This document shows, piece by piece, positions 22,209-30,677 of a stretch of 64,000 nt of DNA. Origin of the DNA: Clostridia bacterium (lineage in GTDB: Bacteria; Bacillota; Clostridia; Oscillospirales; CAG-272). The position numbers and the translations under genes were made by a program. The DNA lies in NCBI GenBank assembly GCA_017463865.1, contig JAFTOI010000040.1:42740-106739 (forward strand), written 5' to 3'. The notes beneath the pieces were generated by a model. That model was given only the letters and a program-made list of their open reading frames with translations. It did no database searches and had not been told where the DNA came from. Within the stretch, counting starts at the first letter, position 1. Every line of letters starts with the position of its first letter.

Positions 22209-24143
22209 TTACTTCCGCTTCTCCGCAACCTCCATCACAGCGTCAGCCACAAACTGGTCGACCGGCATTGCGCCGAGGTCGCCGGCTTTGCGGGAGCGGA
22301 CTGCGACGGTGCCGTCCTGCATTTCCTTGTCGCCGATGATGAGCATGTAGGGGATCTTTTCGAGTTGGGCGGAGCGGATCTTGTAGCCGATGGTTTCGTT
22401 GCGGCCGTCGATTTCGACGCGCATGCCCACGTTGTCGAGCTTGGCCTTGACCGACTTTGCGTAGTCCATCTGCTCGGGGCCGAAGGGCAGAATCTTGATC
22501 TGGGTGGGGGCCATCCACATCGGGAGGGCGCCGGCGTACTTCTCGATGAGGAGGGCGAGCGTGCGCTCGTAGCAGCCCATCGAGGTGCGGTGGATGATAT
22601 AGGGGCGAACCTTCTTGTCATCGCGGTCGGTGTACTCCATGCCGAACTTCTCGGCCAGCAGCATGTCGATTTGGATGGTGATGAGGGTGTCCTCCTTGCC
22701 GAAGACGTTCTTAATCTGGATGTCCAGCTTCGGGCCGTAGAAGGCGGCCTCGTCGATGCCAATCTTGTAGTCGATGCCCAGGTCGTCGAGGATCTTCTTC
22801 ATGACGCCCTGCGCGTGCTCCCACTGCTCGGGCGTGCCTTCGTACTTGTTGTTCGGGTTGGCGGGATCCCACTGCGAGAAGCGGAAGGAGCAGTCCTCCT
22901 TGAGGCCAAGGGTCTCGAGGCAGTAGTTGGCCAGCTCGAAGCAGCCGCGGAACTCCTCCTCCAGCTGATCGGGACGGAGGATCAGGTGGCCCTCCGAGAT
23001 GGTGAACTGGCGGACGCGGATCAGGCCGTGCATCTCGCCCGAGTCCTCGTTGCGGAAGAGGGTGGACGTCTCACCGAGGCGCATGGGCAGGTCGCGGTAG
23101 GAGCGGGCGCGGTTGAGGAAGACCTGATACTGGAAGGGGCAGGTCATCGGGCGGAGGGCGAAGCACTCCTTCGTCTCGTCGTAAGGGTCGCCGAGGATGA
23201 ACATACCGTCGAGGTAGTGATCCCAGTGGCCGGAGATCTTGTACAGATCGCGCTTGGCCATGAGGGGCGTCTTGGTCAGCAGGTAGCCGCGCTTGGCCTC
23301 TTCGTCCTCGATCCAGCGCTGGAGGGTCTGGATGACCTTCGCGCCCTTCGGCAGCAGGATGGGCAGGCCCTGGCCGATCGAGTCGACGGTGGTGAAGTAC
23401 TCCAGCTCGCGGCCGAGCTTGTTGTGGTCGCGCTTGCGGGCCTCCTCAAGCTGGGTCAGATGCGCCTTGAGGGCGTCCTTGGAGGGGAAAGCGGTGCCGT
23501 AGACACGCTGCAGCATCTTGTTGTTCTGGTCGCCCTTCCAGTAGGCGCCGGTGCACTGGGTCAGCTTGTACGCCTTGACCGCGCCGGTGGCGAAGAGGTG
23601 GGGGCCGGCGCAGAGGTCGACGAACTCGCCCTGGCGGTAGAAGCTGATGACGGCATCGTCGGGCAGCTCGTTGATGAGCTGCACCTTGTAGGGCTCGTCG
23701 CGCTCGGTCATCAGAGCCACTGCCTCGTCGCGGGGCAGCTCGAAGCGCTCGATGCGGAGGTTTTCCTTGACGATCTTCTTCATCTCACCCTCGAGCGCGG
23801 TCAGCACCTCGGGCGTGAAGGAGATCTCAGAGTCGAAGTCGTAGTAGAAGCCGCCGTCGATGGCCGGGCCGATGGTCAGCTTGGTGGCAGGGTAAAGGCG
23901 CTTGACGGCCTGCGCGAGGACGTGAGCCGCAGTGTGGTTGAAGACATGCGCGCCGCCCTCGTCGGTGAAGGTGAGGAGCTTGACGTCGTCGCCCTCGGCG
24001 AGCGGCTTGGTGAGCGCGCAGAGCTCGCCGTTGACCTCAGCGGCGAGAACCTCGCGGCTGATGAGGCCTGCGGCCTGCGCAGCGTCATAAACGGTGACGT
24101 TTTCGTCGGCGCTGATCGGCGCGCCGTTGATGATGATGTTCAT
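22209..24143 (-). CDS. thrS: Threonyl-tRNA synthetase
   Basis: A 644-residue class II synthetase. The N-terminal TGS domain (about 1-62) is followed by the editing domain with HTAAH near residue 73 and the catalytic core. The zinc ligands are in place: Cys in RPMTCPF, His in EMHGL, and His in IIHRTSMG. Motif 3 is CYERTLALLIE, and the anticodon-binding domain follows. It charges tRNA-Thr. The start MNIIING is chosen because GGATACC precedes it. It is transcribed after a peptidyl-prolyl isomerase gene, from a T-box-controlled promoter at 25284. Confidence 0.95.
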   Translation of the reverse strand: MNIIINGAPISADENVTVYDAAQAAGLISREVLAAEVNGELCALTKPLAEGDDVKLLTFTDEGGAHVFNHTAAHVLAQAVKRLYPATKLTIGPAIDGGFYYDFDSEISFTPEVLTALEGEMKKIVKENLRIERFELPRDEAVALMTERDEPYKVQLINELPDDAVISFYRQGEFVDLCAGPHLFATGAVKAYKLTQCTGAYWKGDQNNKMLQRVYGTAFPSKDALKAHLTQLEEARKRDHNKLGRELEYFTTVDSIGQGLPILLPKGAKVIQTLQRWIEDEEAKRGYLLTKTPLMAKRDLYKISGHWDHYLDGMFILGDPYDETKECFALRPMTCPFQYQVFLNRARSYRDLPMRLGETSTLFRNEDSGEMHGLIRVRQFTISEGHLILRPDQLEEEFRGCFELANYCLETLGLKEDCSFRFSQWDPANPNNKYEGTPEQWEHAQGVMKKILDDLGIDYKIGIDEAAFYGPKLDIQIKNVFGKEDTLITIQIDMLLAEKFGMEYTDRDDKKVRPYIIHRTSMGCYERTLALLIEKYAGALPMWMAPTQIKILPFGPEQMDYAKSVKAKLDNVGMRVEIDGRNETIGYKIRSAQLEKIPYMLIIGDKEMQDGTVAVRSRKAGDLGAMPVDQFVADAVMEVAEKRK

Positions 24144-24181
24144 GGTGGTATCCTTTCTATATGATGATTTTTTGACGGAAA

Positions 24182-24931
24182 TCAATACAGATCGACCGGG
24201 ATCATGATCTTGAGCTGGTTGATCTTCGAGGTGTAGGCCTTCTGCTGCTTGTCGGCCAGCACCTGCTGGGCAAGCTGCGCCTTGATCTGCTCGTAGGGGA
24301 TCTCGGCGGCGGCCTTTCTGTTCGTCAGCTTGATGAGGTGGTAGCCGAACTGCGTCTTGACCGGCGCGGAAATTTCGCCGACATTCATTGCGAACACAGC
24401 CGCGTCGAACTCGGGCACCATCTGGCCGCGGCCGAACTCGCCCAGCGAGCCGCCCTCAGCCGAGGAGGGGCAGGAGCTGTACTGGCGTGCGGCGTCCTCA
24501 AAGGTGATCTTGCCGGCCGCGATGTCGGCGGCGATCTCATTGGCCTTTGCCTCGCTGTCCACGAGAATGTGGCTGGCCTCGACGGTGTCGCCGGCGACCA
24601 TCTCGCTCTTGTGATCCTCGTAGAACTGCTTGACCTCAGCCTCGTCGACCTTCACGCTGGCGAGCGCCTTTTCGATGGCGAAGTTGGCCAGCAGCTCGTC
24701 CTTGATCTTGGCCAGCTGAGCCTGGAAGGAGGGATCTGCTTCGTAGAAATTGCGCTTGGCCTCCGCAATCAGCAGCTGCTTGTTGACCAGCTGCTCGAGG
24801 ATGGCGCGTCTGCCCTCGGGGGAGTTGTAGGCTTGTGCCTTCTGCCCCATCGAGGCGATAGCGGCGGTCACGTCTGCCTCGGTGATGACGGCGGCGCCGA
24901 CCTTGGCAAGAATTCTGATGTTTGCGTCCAT
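24182..24931 (-). CDS. Peptidyl-prolyl isomerase, parvulin (PpiC/SurA type), no signal peptide
   Basis: A 249-residue protein with an N-terminal SurA-like helical part (about 1-110) and a parvulin domain from about 115. That domain includes ASHILVDSEAKA, GGSLGEFGRGQMVPEFD and TQFGYHLIKL, the usual parvulin blocks. The N-terminus (MDANIRILAKVG) is not a signal peptide, so it should be cytosolic, unlike PrsA. It lies 38 bases before thrS behind a T-box leader, so threonine limitation would raise both. The start at MDAN follows AGGAGA. Confidence 0.85.
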   Translation of the reverse strand: MDANIRILAKVGAAVITEADVTAAIASMGQKAQAYNSPEGRRAILEQLVNKQLLIAEAKRNFYEADPSFQAQLAKIKDELLANFAIEKALASVKVDEAEVKQFYEDHKSEMVAGDTVEASHILVDSEAKANEIAADIAAGKITFEDAARQYSSCPSSAEGGSLGEFGRGQMVPEFDAAVFAMNVGEISAPVKTQFGYHLIKLTNRKAAAEIPYEQIKAQLAQQVLADKQQKAYTSKINQLKIMIPVDLY

Positions 24932-24994
24932 GGTATATCTCCTGTTTTTAAGAATATCGTTGTGCAAAATCAATTTGCGGACGAATGAAACCGA

Positions 24995-25064
24995 TGTCAT
25001 CCTGAGCGCAGCGAAGGATCTTTTCCTTCGCAAAGATTCTTCGTCGCTCTGCTCCTCAGAATGA
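24995..25064. repeat. Widespread TGTCAT...ATGACA palindromic repeat
   Basis: TGTCATCCTGAGCGCAGCG and a matching inverted arm ending TCAGAATGACA surround AAGGATC/GATTCTT. Elements of this type are recalled from many bacterial genomes. This one sits in the 5' leader between the T-box terminator and the isomerase gene. Confidence 0.7.
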
Positions 25065-25093
25065 CAGAATCGTTTCGTTTGAATAAAGAAAAT

Positions 25094-25277
25094 CCCGAAC
25101 ATACACAGTATGTTCGGGGTGCGGATACGAAATTCACACGGTTCCACCCGAGCGTTTCACTCAGAGAATGTGTTCAATTAAACGGACGAGTGGTACCGAC
25201 ACCGACCCAAGTCGCGCATCGCAGCATCAGCGCGCTCTCTGTGCATGGGCTACCGGGGACGACAAGTCTCCTCCATA
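25094..25277 (-). ncRNA. T-box riboswitch leader (probably threonine)
   Basis: Minus strand RNA. The T-box core GGGTGGAACCG is at 25149-25139. A terminator with an 11-bp stem (25094-25104 with 25108-25118) is followed by ATTTTCTTTATT. AGAGAGC of the stem I AG-bulge lies upstream. A GGTACCAC segment could hold the ACC threonine specifier, which fits the thrS gene downstream. The specifier assignment is less certain than the T-box itself. Confidence 0.85.
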
Positions 25278-25283
25278 GGGGTT

Positions 25284-25312
25284 ATTATACCGCAGAATCG
25301 GCGTTTTGTCAA
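25284..25312 (-). promoter_or_regulatory. Promoter of the T-box/ppiC/thrS unit
   Basis: TTGACA (25312-25307) and TATAAT (25289-25284) on the minus strand, spaced 17 bases. It starts 7 bases after the stop of the oxidoreductase gene. Confidence 0.85.
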
Positions 25313-25318
25313 GTGTTT

Positions 25319-26365
25319 TTACAGCCGAATCTCCCCACGGAAATCGCACTCGATGCCGCAGGCAGCCAGCACAACGCGGTGGATCATCGCCTCATAGGCC
25401 AGCTCCTCGTCGGTCGACGGGCCGCGGGCGACCTTTTCGGCGAAGTCGCGCATCATGTCGTCGTAGCGGTCGAAGTCGGCAAAGCGGCGGTATTCGCCGC
25501 GGTTGCGCCAGGACAGGCGCTTGGTGCCCTCGCGTCTGTACAGGATGCGCTCCGACTCGAGGGTCGAGACGCAGGTGGTAGAGGTGTTCATCTCGAGCGG
25601 CTTGATCTCGATGGTGCCGCGCGAGCCGGCGACGACCAGTTGGCGGCGCGGGAAGCCGCCCACCTCAGCCCCGCAGGTCTTGAGGAAGGAGCAGCCGTTC
25701 TTGTACTGGAAGACCGCCATGCCGAACTCGGTGGCGGTGACGCCGTCGATGCCGGTGGGCTTGTTGAAGGGGATGATTGCCTCGGGGACACCCATGAAGC
25801 GGACGATGAGGTCGGCGAGGTGGCAGCCGAGGTAGAAGGTCATGCCCCCCTTGAAGTGACCCAGCCAATCGCGCTTTTCCAGCGCCAGATCGCAGTTCAT
25901 CTGCGCCTCGACCGCGTAAAGCTCGCCCAACTTGCCCGACCGGGCAAGCTCGAGCGCCTCGCGGACGGCGGGGTTGTAGCGGTACATGTATTCGATGGCG
26001 AAGACCTTGCCGTGTGCCTTGACGGTCGAGAGCATCCGCTCGAAGTCGGCGGGATCCTCACTGCCCGGCTTGTCCATGGTGACGTGCAGACCGGCGTCGG
26101 CGGCCATCTGCGCGTATTTGACGAGGTTCCAGTCGTCGGTCTCGATGGCGGCGGCGTCAAGGCCGGGGATGGACAGCGCCTCCTCGACGGTCAGCGACGG
26201 CGTGCCTTCGTAGGCCTTGATGCGGTCATTGTACATGACTTCCTCGCCGGGGAGCACGACGTGCCCCATGACCTCGAACAGGTCGGTCTGCTTGCGGAGG
26301 CTCTTGAAGATGACATCGGCGTGGTCGTGGCCGACGCCAATCTGGACGATCTTGATCTTGCTCAT
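25319..26365 (-). CDS. Gfo/Idh/MocA-family oxidoreductase
   Basis: A 348-residue protein. The N-terminal Rossmann fold has GVGHDHA near residues 10-16, then a DKPGSED block where the family has the EKP motif (about residues 98-104). The C-terminal sheet domain has FYLGCHLADL with the likely catalytic His. Members oxidise or reduce sugars, inositols and related cyclitols with NAD(P). It follows 12 bases after the lipoprotein gene, so the pair probably handles one carbohydrate. Substrate not deducible. Confidence 0.85.
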   Translation of the reverse strand: MSKIKIVQIGVGHDHADVIFKSLRKQTDLFEVMGHVVLPGEEVMYNDRIKAYEGTPSLTVEEALSIPGLDAAAIETDDWNLVKYAQMAADAGLHVTMDKPGSEDPADFERMLSTVKAHGKVFAIEYMYRYNPAVREALELARSGKLGELYAVEAQMNCDLALEKRDWLGHFKGGMTFYLGCHLADLIVRFMGVPEAIIPFNKPTGIDGVTATEFGMAVFQYKNGCSFLKTCGAEVGGFPRRQLVVAGSRGTIEIKPLEMNTSTTCVSTLESERILYRREGTKRLSWRNRGEYRRFADFDRYDDMMRDFAEKVARGPSTDEELAYEAMIHRVVLAACGIECDFRGEIRL

Positions 26366-26377
26366 GCGGCTCGCTCC

Positions 26378-27700
26378 TTATTCTTTGACGATCTTCGCCG
26401 TGAAGACGATGCCGCCTGTCCAGTCGGCGTTGTTGCAGGCGATGTAAAAGGTGTCGCCGACCAGGCTGATATTCTCGGGCTCGTAGGACTTGATGCCGAT
26501 CGGAATTTTGGTGATGAAGTTACCGTCCCAGTCGTAGACGAAGATCACGTTGTCGGGCTCCTCGGTGTTTGATTTGGTCGAGTAGAGGACGTGATAGATG
26601 TACTTATCGTCGGCGCAGATGCCCTGCGTGACAAGAGTGGTGTTCTTGCCCTGATGGTAGGTGACGTAGTTCAGATCCTTGTCGTAGATGCACATATTGG
26701 TCTTGCCCAGACCCGACACGAACTGCCCGCGCAGCGGATTGTACTCGAGGGCGTACGCGCCGTTCGAGCCGCCCAGCGACTTGCGCTCCTTGAATTCGAG
26801 CGTGTCGGCATCAAGAACCGTAATGCGCTTCGAGTCGACATAGCAGCTGACCACATAGAGCTCGTTGGTCTCGGGAATGTAGGTGATGTCGTTGGCGTGG
26901 TCAAGCACCAGCGACTTCGAGCGGCCGACCTCCTTCCAGGTCTCGCGGTCATACTTGAGGATATACGCCTCGACGGCGGACTCGGGGAAGTCGGCGGTGT
27001 TGATCAGCGCAAAATAGGCGTAGTCCTCGGTGACGACGCCGCCCTGCATGACCTTGTAGTTGCCGATGCGGGGGACGGGGCCGACCAGCTTGGTCTCAGC
27101 GATGAAGCTGTCGGTCGAATTGAGGATGGTGCTCGGGCCCATATCCATTACCTCACTGACATAATGATAGCCGACCGGGATGCGGAGCACCCCGTCGCCG
27201 ACCTCGATGCCCTCGACCTTGCCGGCGAGGACTTCATCAATAAAATACTGCACGCCGCGGTAGCTGTCGACGTCGTCTGCGCCGACGATCAGCAGCTGGG
27301 TCTCGGTGGCCGAGATGGCGAAGGTGCCGGGGACAAGTTCAGCCTGCAGCGCCTTGCCGGCCGGGCGGTTGGTGGTGCCGAGGATGATCTCGGCGGCGTT
27401 CGGGTCGATGGTACTCTCGTCCTTGACCCAGTCGGTGGTGATGACCGCGCTCGACGAGTGGGCCGACAACGCCTTGTACAGGCCGGTGGCGGCCCTGACC
27501 ATCAGGTCACCGGCGTTATCCGAGCGGACGATGGGCAGGGTGAGGACGTCGAGCATCTTCACCTCAGCCGGTGCCGGTTCGGTGATGCCGGCATCGGTCG
27601 AAGAAACAGAATCGCCCCCCTGCGCCGCGGAGCCGCAGGCAGAGAGGGCGATGGAGAGCAGAGCGAGAAGCGCGCACGCGGCGCGGCGGGAATTGTTCAT
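26378..27700 (-). CDS. Lipoprotein with a predicted beta-propeller (440 aa)
   Basis: Signal peptide MNNSRRAACALLALLSIALS with lipobox LSAC. The N-terminal domain (about 50-170) includes AEIILGTTNRPAG, resembling the small domain found at the front of some carbohydrate-active proteins. The C-terminal part (about 190-440) has repeated strand motifs such as NELYVVSCYV, KYIYHVLYS and GDTFYIACN, as in a six- or seven-bladed propeller. It probably binds or cleaves a glycan at the cell surface and feeds the adjacent oxidoreductase. No catalytic residues were assigned. Confidence 0.65.
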   Translation of the reverse strand: MNNSRRAACALLALLSIALSACGSAAQGGDSVSSTDAGITEPAPAEVKMLDVLTLPIVRSDNAGDLMVRAATGLYKALSAHSSSAVITTDWVKDESTIDPNAAEIILGTTNRPAGKALQAELVPGTFAISATETQLLIVGADDVDSYRGVQYFIDEVLAGKVEGIEVGDGVLRIPVGYHYVSEVMDMGPSTILNSTDSFIAETKLVGPVPRIGNYKVMQGGVVTEDYAYFALINTADFPESAVEAYILKYDRETWKEVGRSKSLVLDHANDITYIPETNELYVVSCYVDSKRITVLDADTLEFKERKSLGGSNGAYALEYNPLRGQFVSGLGKTNMCIYDKDLNYVTYHQGKNTTLVTQGICADDKYIYHVLYSTKSNTEEPDNVIFVYDWDGNFITKIPIGIKSYEPENISLVGDTFYIACNNADWTGGIVFTAKIVKE

Positions 27701-27793
27701 AGGTGTTACCTCGTTTTTTGGCTGCTGTGCCCGGACGGCGCGGCAAAAGAGCCCCACAGGGACGAGCCGCGGCGGGATGATGGGGCAGGGGGC

Positions 27794-28228
27794 TTAGAAA
27801 TGTCCGCTCTTGCGGCGGTTGTAGTCAGAGCGGGGGTTGACGATCTCGCGCCAGTCGAGGTCGCCGCGGTCGAGGGCGCAGACCAGCACCTCCGCCGACG
27901 CGATATTGGTGGCGTAGGGGATGTTATAGTAGTCGCACAAGCGCAGCAGCTCGTGGTCGTTCTCGTCATAAAAATCCTTCTGACGGGTGTCGCGGAAGTA
28001 GAGAAGGACGTCGATCTCGTTGTACGCGATACGGGAGGCGATCTGCTGCTCGCCGCCATGCTCACCGGTCAGCAGGCGCTCGATGTGGAGCCCCGTCGCC
28101 TCGGAGATAAACTTGGCCGTGATGCTGGTCGCACACAGATTATGCTTGCTCAGAATGCCGCAGTAGGCGATACAGAATTGGGTCATCAGTTCTTTTTTCA
28201 TGTCGTGTGCGATGATCGCGATTTCCAT
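27794..28228 (-). CDS. mgsA: Methylglyoxal synthase
   Basis: A 144-residue protein with IAIIAHDMKKELM at the N-terminus, TGEHGGEQQIA for phosphate binding, and IDVLLYFRD containing the catalytic Asp region; size and order match MgsA. It converts DHAP to methylglyoxal as an overflow route. The ATG at 28228 follows AAAGGA; a TTG at 28231 is the alternative. It lies 55 bases after the MinD-like gene, an arrangement recalled from other Clostridia. Confidence 0.9.
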   Translation of the reverse strand: MEIAIIAHDMKKELMTQFCIAYCGILSKHNLCATSITAKFISEATGLHIERLLTGEHGGEQQIASRIAYNEIDVLLYFRDTRQKDFYDENDHELLRLCDYYNIPYATNIASAEVLVCALDRGDLDWREIVNPRSDYNRRKSGHF

Positions 28229-28283
28229 CAAATATCAGTCCTTTCGTATATTGGTATCTATATGTCGATTGGGTGCACCGTAG

Positions 28284-29105
28284 TCAGCGCTCGACCAGGC
28301 GTCGGCGGCGCAGGCGGCGCAGGCCGGCGAAGAGGGGCACGCTCTCGCCGCACAGGCGCGCGGCCAGGTTATCAATGGCGCGGGCGGTGTTTTTTGCAGC
28401 CGATTCGGTGTAGAGCTTGCCTGCCTCCTGACCCAGCTCCAACCCCCGGTCCTCGGGAATGACGCCGAGGATGGCGGTGCGGGTCATGTCGATGATGGCG
28501 TTGATGCCGGGGCGGCGGCCGTCCATGACGGCGTCGATGTCGAAGCGGTTGAGCACCAGCTTCTGGCCGGGCACGCCGCGGCTGTCGAGGAGCAGTCCGG
28601 TCTTCTCAGCCCCGCGGATGGCGGCGGGGTGGTGGCCGGTGACGATCAGCGCCATGTCGGCGCTCTGCGCGGCCAGTGTCAGCAGGGCCTCGGCGCTGCC
28701 GGGGGTGTCGATGAGGATGAAGTCGGCCCCGGTCGCCTCGGCGGCTTCGCGCAGCACCTCGCCGAAGCGGGCGGTAAAGGCATCGTCGAGCAGGGCGCTG
28801 GGCTCGTCCTCGCCCAGAAAGGGGGCGGGGAGCAGGTGCAGTCCCTCGGCGCGCGGGTCGGCCAGCAGGGCGTCGGCGACGGCGGCACGTCCGGCGATGA
28901 CATCGCAGAGATCATAGAGGACGGCGTCCTCACAGCCGAAGAGCAGATCGAGGGTGCGGTTGGAAAAATCGCAGTCGACGGCAAGCACATGCTTGCCGCG
29001 TCTGGCCAGCGCCAGCGCAAGATTGGCGGTGACGGTCGATTTGCCGACCCCTCCCTTGCAGGAGGTGACGAGGACTGAGACAAATTTACAAGAATTATCC
29101 GACAT
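28284..29105 (-). CDS. minD: MinD/ParA-like septum-site ATPase
   Basis: A 273-residue P-loop ATPase with the deviant Walker A CKGGVGKST (residues 16-24), AVDCDF as Walker A', and IDTPGS as the Walker B/switch region. The C-terminus, LFAGLRRLRRRRLVER, is basic and amphipathic, like a MinD membrane-targeting tail. No MinC or MinE is adjacent. It likely positions the septum or another polar structure. The start is at MSDNS, after GAGGCAAAC; the promoter is at 29157-29186. Confidence 0.75.
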   Translation of the reverse strand: MSDNSCKFVSVLVTSCKGGVGKSTVTANLALALARRGKHVLAVDCDFSNRTLDLLFGCEDAVLYDLCDVIAGRAAVADALLADPRAEGLHLLPAPFLGEDEPSALLDDAFTARFGEVLREAAEATGADFILIDTPGSAEALLTLAAQSADMALIVTGHHPAAIRGAEKTGLLLDSRGVPGQKLVLNRFDIDAVMDGRRPGINAIIDMTRTAILGVIPEDRGLELGQEAGKLYTESAAKNTARAIDNLAARLCGESVPLFAGLRRLRRRRLVER

Positions 29106-29156
29106 GTTTGCCTCTCCTCTGTGCAAATTGCTGGACGGAAATCCAACTTCAGTATT

Positions 29157-29186
29157 ATTATACCATGAAAATGCCAGTATTGTCAA
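29157..29186 (-). promoter_or_regulatory. minD-mgsA promoter, TTGACA-18-TATAAT
   Basis: Minus strand boxes at 29186-29181 and 29162-29157. Confidence 0.8.
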
Positions 29187-29297
29187 CTGGTCGGGGCGTC
29201 TTTTTGGAAAAAAAGTTTAGCGGACGAAGCAAGACCCAAAAACGCCGAAATTTGCAAGTTAAAACGAAAGAACTTGCAGGCTTCTTCGTAAATCCTC

Positions 29298-29326
29298 TTG
29301 CAATTTTGCGGAAAATCGTGTATAAT
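29298..29326 (+). promoter_or_regulatory. glyA promoter, TTGCAA-17-TATAAT
   Basis: Boxes at 29298-29303 and 29321-29326, 35 bases before the glyA ATG. No purine or glycine riboswitch is seen in the short leader. Confidence 0.8.
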
Positions 29327-29361
29327 AGACGCAATATTATTTTTCCAAGGGGGATCCTGCC

Positions 29362-30612
29362 ATGATCAAAGATATGTACACCCGCCTGGCCGAGTTTGAC
29401 CCGGCGGTAGCCGATGCCATCCGCGCCGAATACGCGCGCCAGCAGAACGGCATCGAGCTGATCGCGTCTGAAAACTTCGTCTCGGAGGCCGTCCTGCTGG
29501 CCGCCGGCTCGATCATGACTAACAAATATGCCGAGGGCTACCCGGCAAAGCGCTACTACGGCGGCTGCGCCTGCGTTGATGTAGCTGAGAATCTGGCCAT
29601 CGAGCGCGCGAAGGAGCTCTTCGGCGCCAACTACGTCAACGTCCAGCCCCACAGCGGCGCGCAGGCCAACACGGCCGTTTACGTCGCCCTGCTCCAGCCC
29701 GGCGACACCGTCATGGGCATGAGCCTGGCCCACGGCGGTCACCTGACCCACGGCAGCCCGGTCAACATCTCCGGCCTCTACTTCAACTTCGTTCCCTACG
29801 GCGTTGACGACGAGACTCACCGCATCGACTACGATAAGTTCGAGCAGCAGGCCCACGAGGTCAAGCCCAAGCTGATCGTTGCCGGCGCGTCGGCCTATCC
29901 GCGCATCATCGACTTCGAGCGCATGGCCAAGGTCGCGCACGACGTCGGCGCTTACTTCATGGTCGACATGGCGCACATCGCCGGCCTCGTCGCCGCCGGT
30001 GAGCATCCCTCGCCCATCCCCTATGCCGACATCGTCACCACCACCACCCACAAGACCCTGCGCGGCCCGCGCGGCGGCATGATCCTTGCCCGCGACGAGG
30101 AGAAGTTCGCGAAGCTCCTCAACAAGGGCGTCTTCCCGGGCACCCAGGGCGGCCCGCTGATGCACATCATCGCCGCCAAGGCCGTCTGCTTCGGCGAGGC
30201 GCTGAAGCCCGAGTTCAAGGACTACCAGCACCGCATCGTCGAGAACGCGAAGGTGTTGGCCGAGAGCCTGCTGGCCGAGGGCTTTGACCTCGTCTCGGGC
30301 GGCACCGACAACCATCTCGCCCTCCTTGATCTGCGCCCGGTCGGCCTCACCGGCAAGGAGTTTGAGCGCCGTCTCGACGAGGTGCACATCACCGTCAACA
30401 AGAACGCCATCCCCAACGACCCGCAGTCGCCCTTTATCACCAGCGGCATCCGCGTCGGTACCCCCGCCGCCACCACCCGCGGTCTGGGCACCGATGACAT
30501 GCGTACCCTCGCCCGCCTCTTCAAGCGCACCGCCGTCGCCTTCGACACCGAGGCCGACGCCATCCGCGCCGAGGTCGCCGAGCTGTGCAAGAAATATCCG
30601 CTCTACGAGTAA
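29362..30612 (+). CDS. glyA: Serine hydroxymethyltransferase
   Basis: A 416-residue fold-type I PLP enzyme. K231 in [14 protein letters not shown] forms the aldimine; ELIASENF near the start and QPHSGAQAN are the family signatures. It interconverts serine plus THF with glycine plus methylene-THF, feeding one-carbon units to PurN and MetH in the same window. Length is normal. A terminator follows. Confidence 0.96.
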   Translation: MIKDMYTRLAEFDPAVADAIRAEYARQQNGIELIASENFVSEAVLLAAGSIMTNKYAEGYPAKRYYGGCACVDVAENLAIERAKELFGANYVNVQPHSGAQANTAVYVALLQPGDTVMGMSLAHGGHLTHGSPVNISGLYFNFVPYGVDDETHRIDYDKFEQQAHEVKPKLIVAGASAYPRIIDFERMAKVAHDVGAYFMVDMAHIAGLVAAGEHPSPIPYADIVTTTTHKTLRGPRGGMILARDEEKFAKLLNKGVFPGTQGGPLMHIIAAKAVCFGEALKPEFKDYQHRIVENAKVLAESLLAEGFDLVSGGTDNHLALLDLRPVGLTGKEFERRLDEVHITVNKNAIPNDPQSPFITSGIRVGTPAATTRGLGTDDMRTLARLFKRTAVAFDTEADAIRAEVAELCKKYPLYE

Positions 30613-30630
30613 GTTCAGCAGACATCATGA

Positions 30631-30657
30631 AAAAGCAGCGTCACCGACGCTGCTTTT
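30631..30657 (+). terminator. glyA terminator
   Basis: AAAAGCAGCGTC and its perfect complement around ACC; T-rich on the plus side, A-rich before. Confidence 0.9.
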
Positions 30658-30677
30658 TCCGAAAGTGAGGTGAAAAC

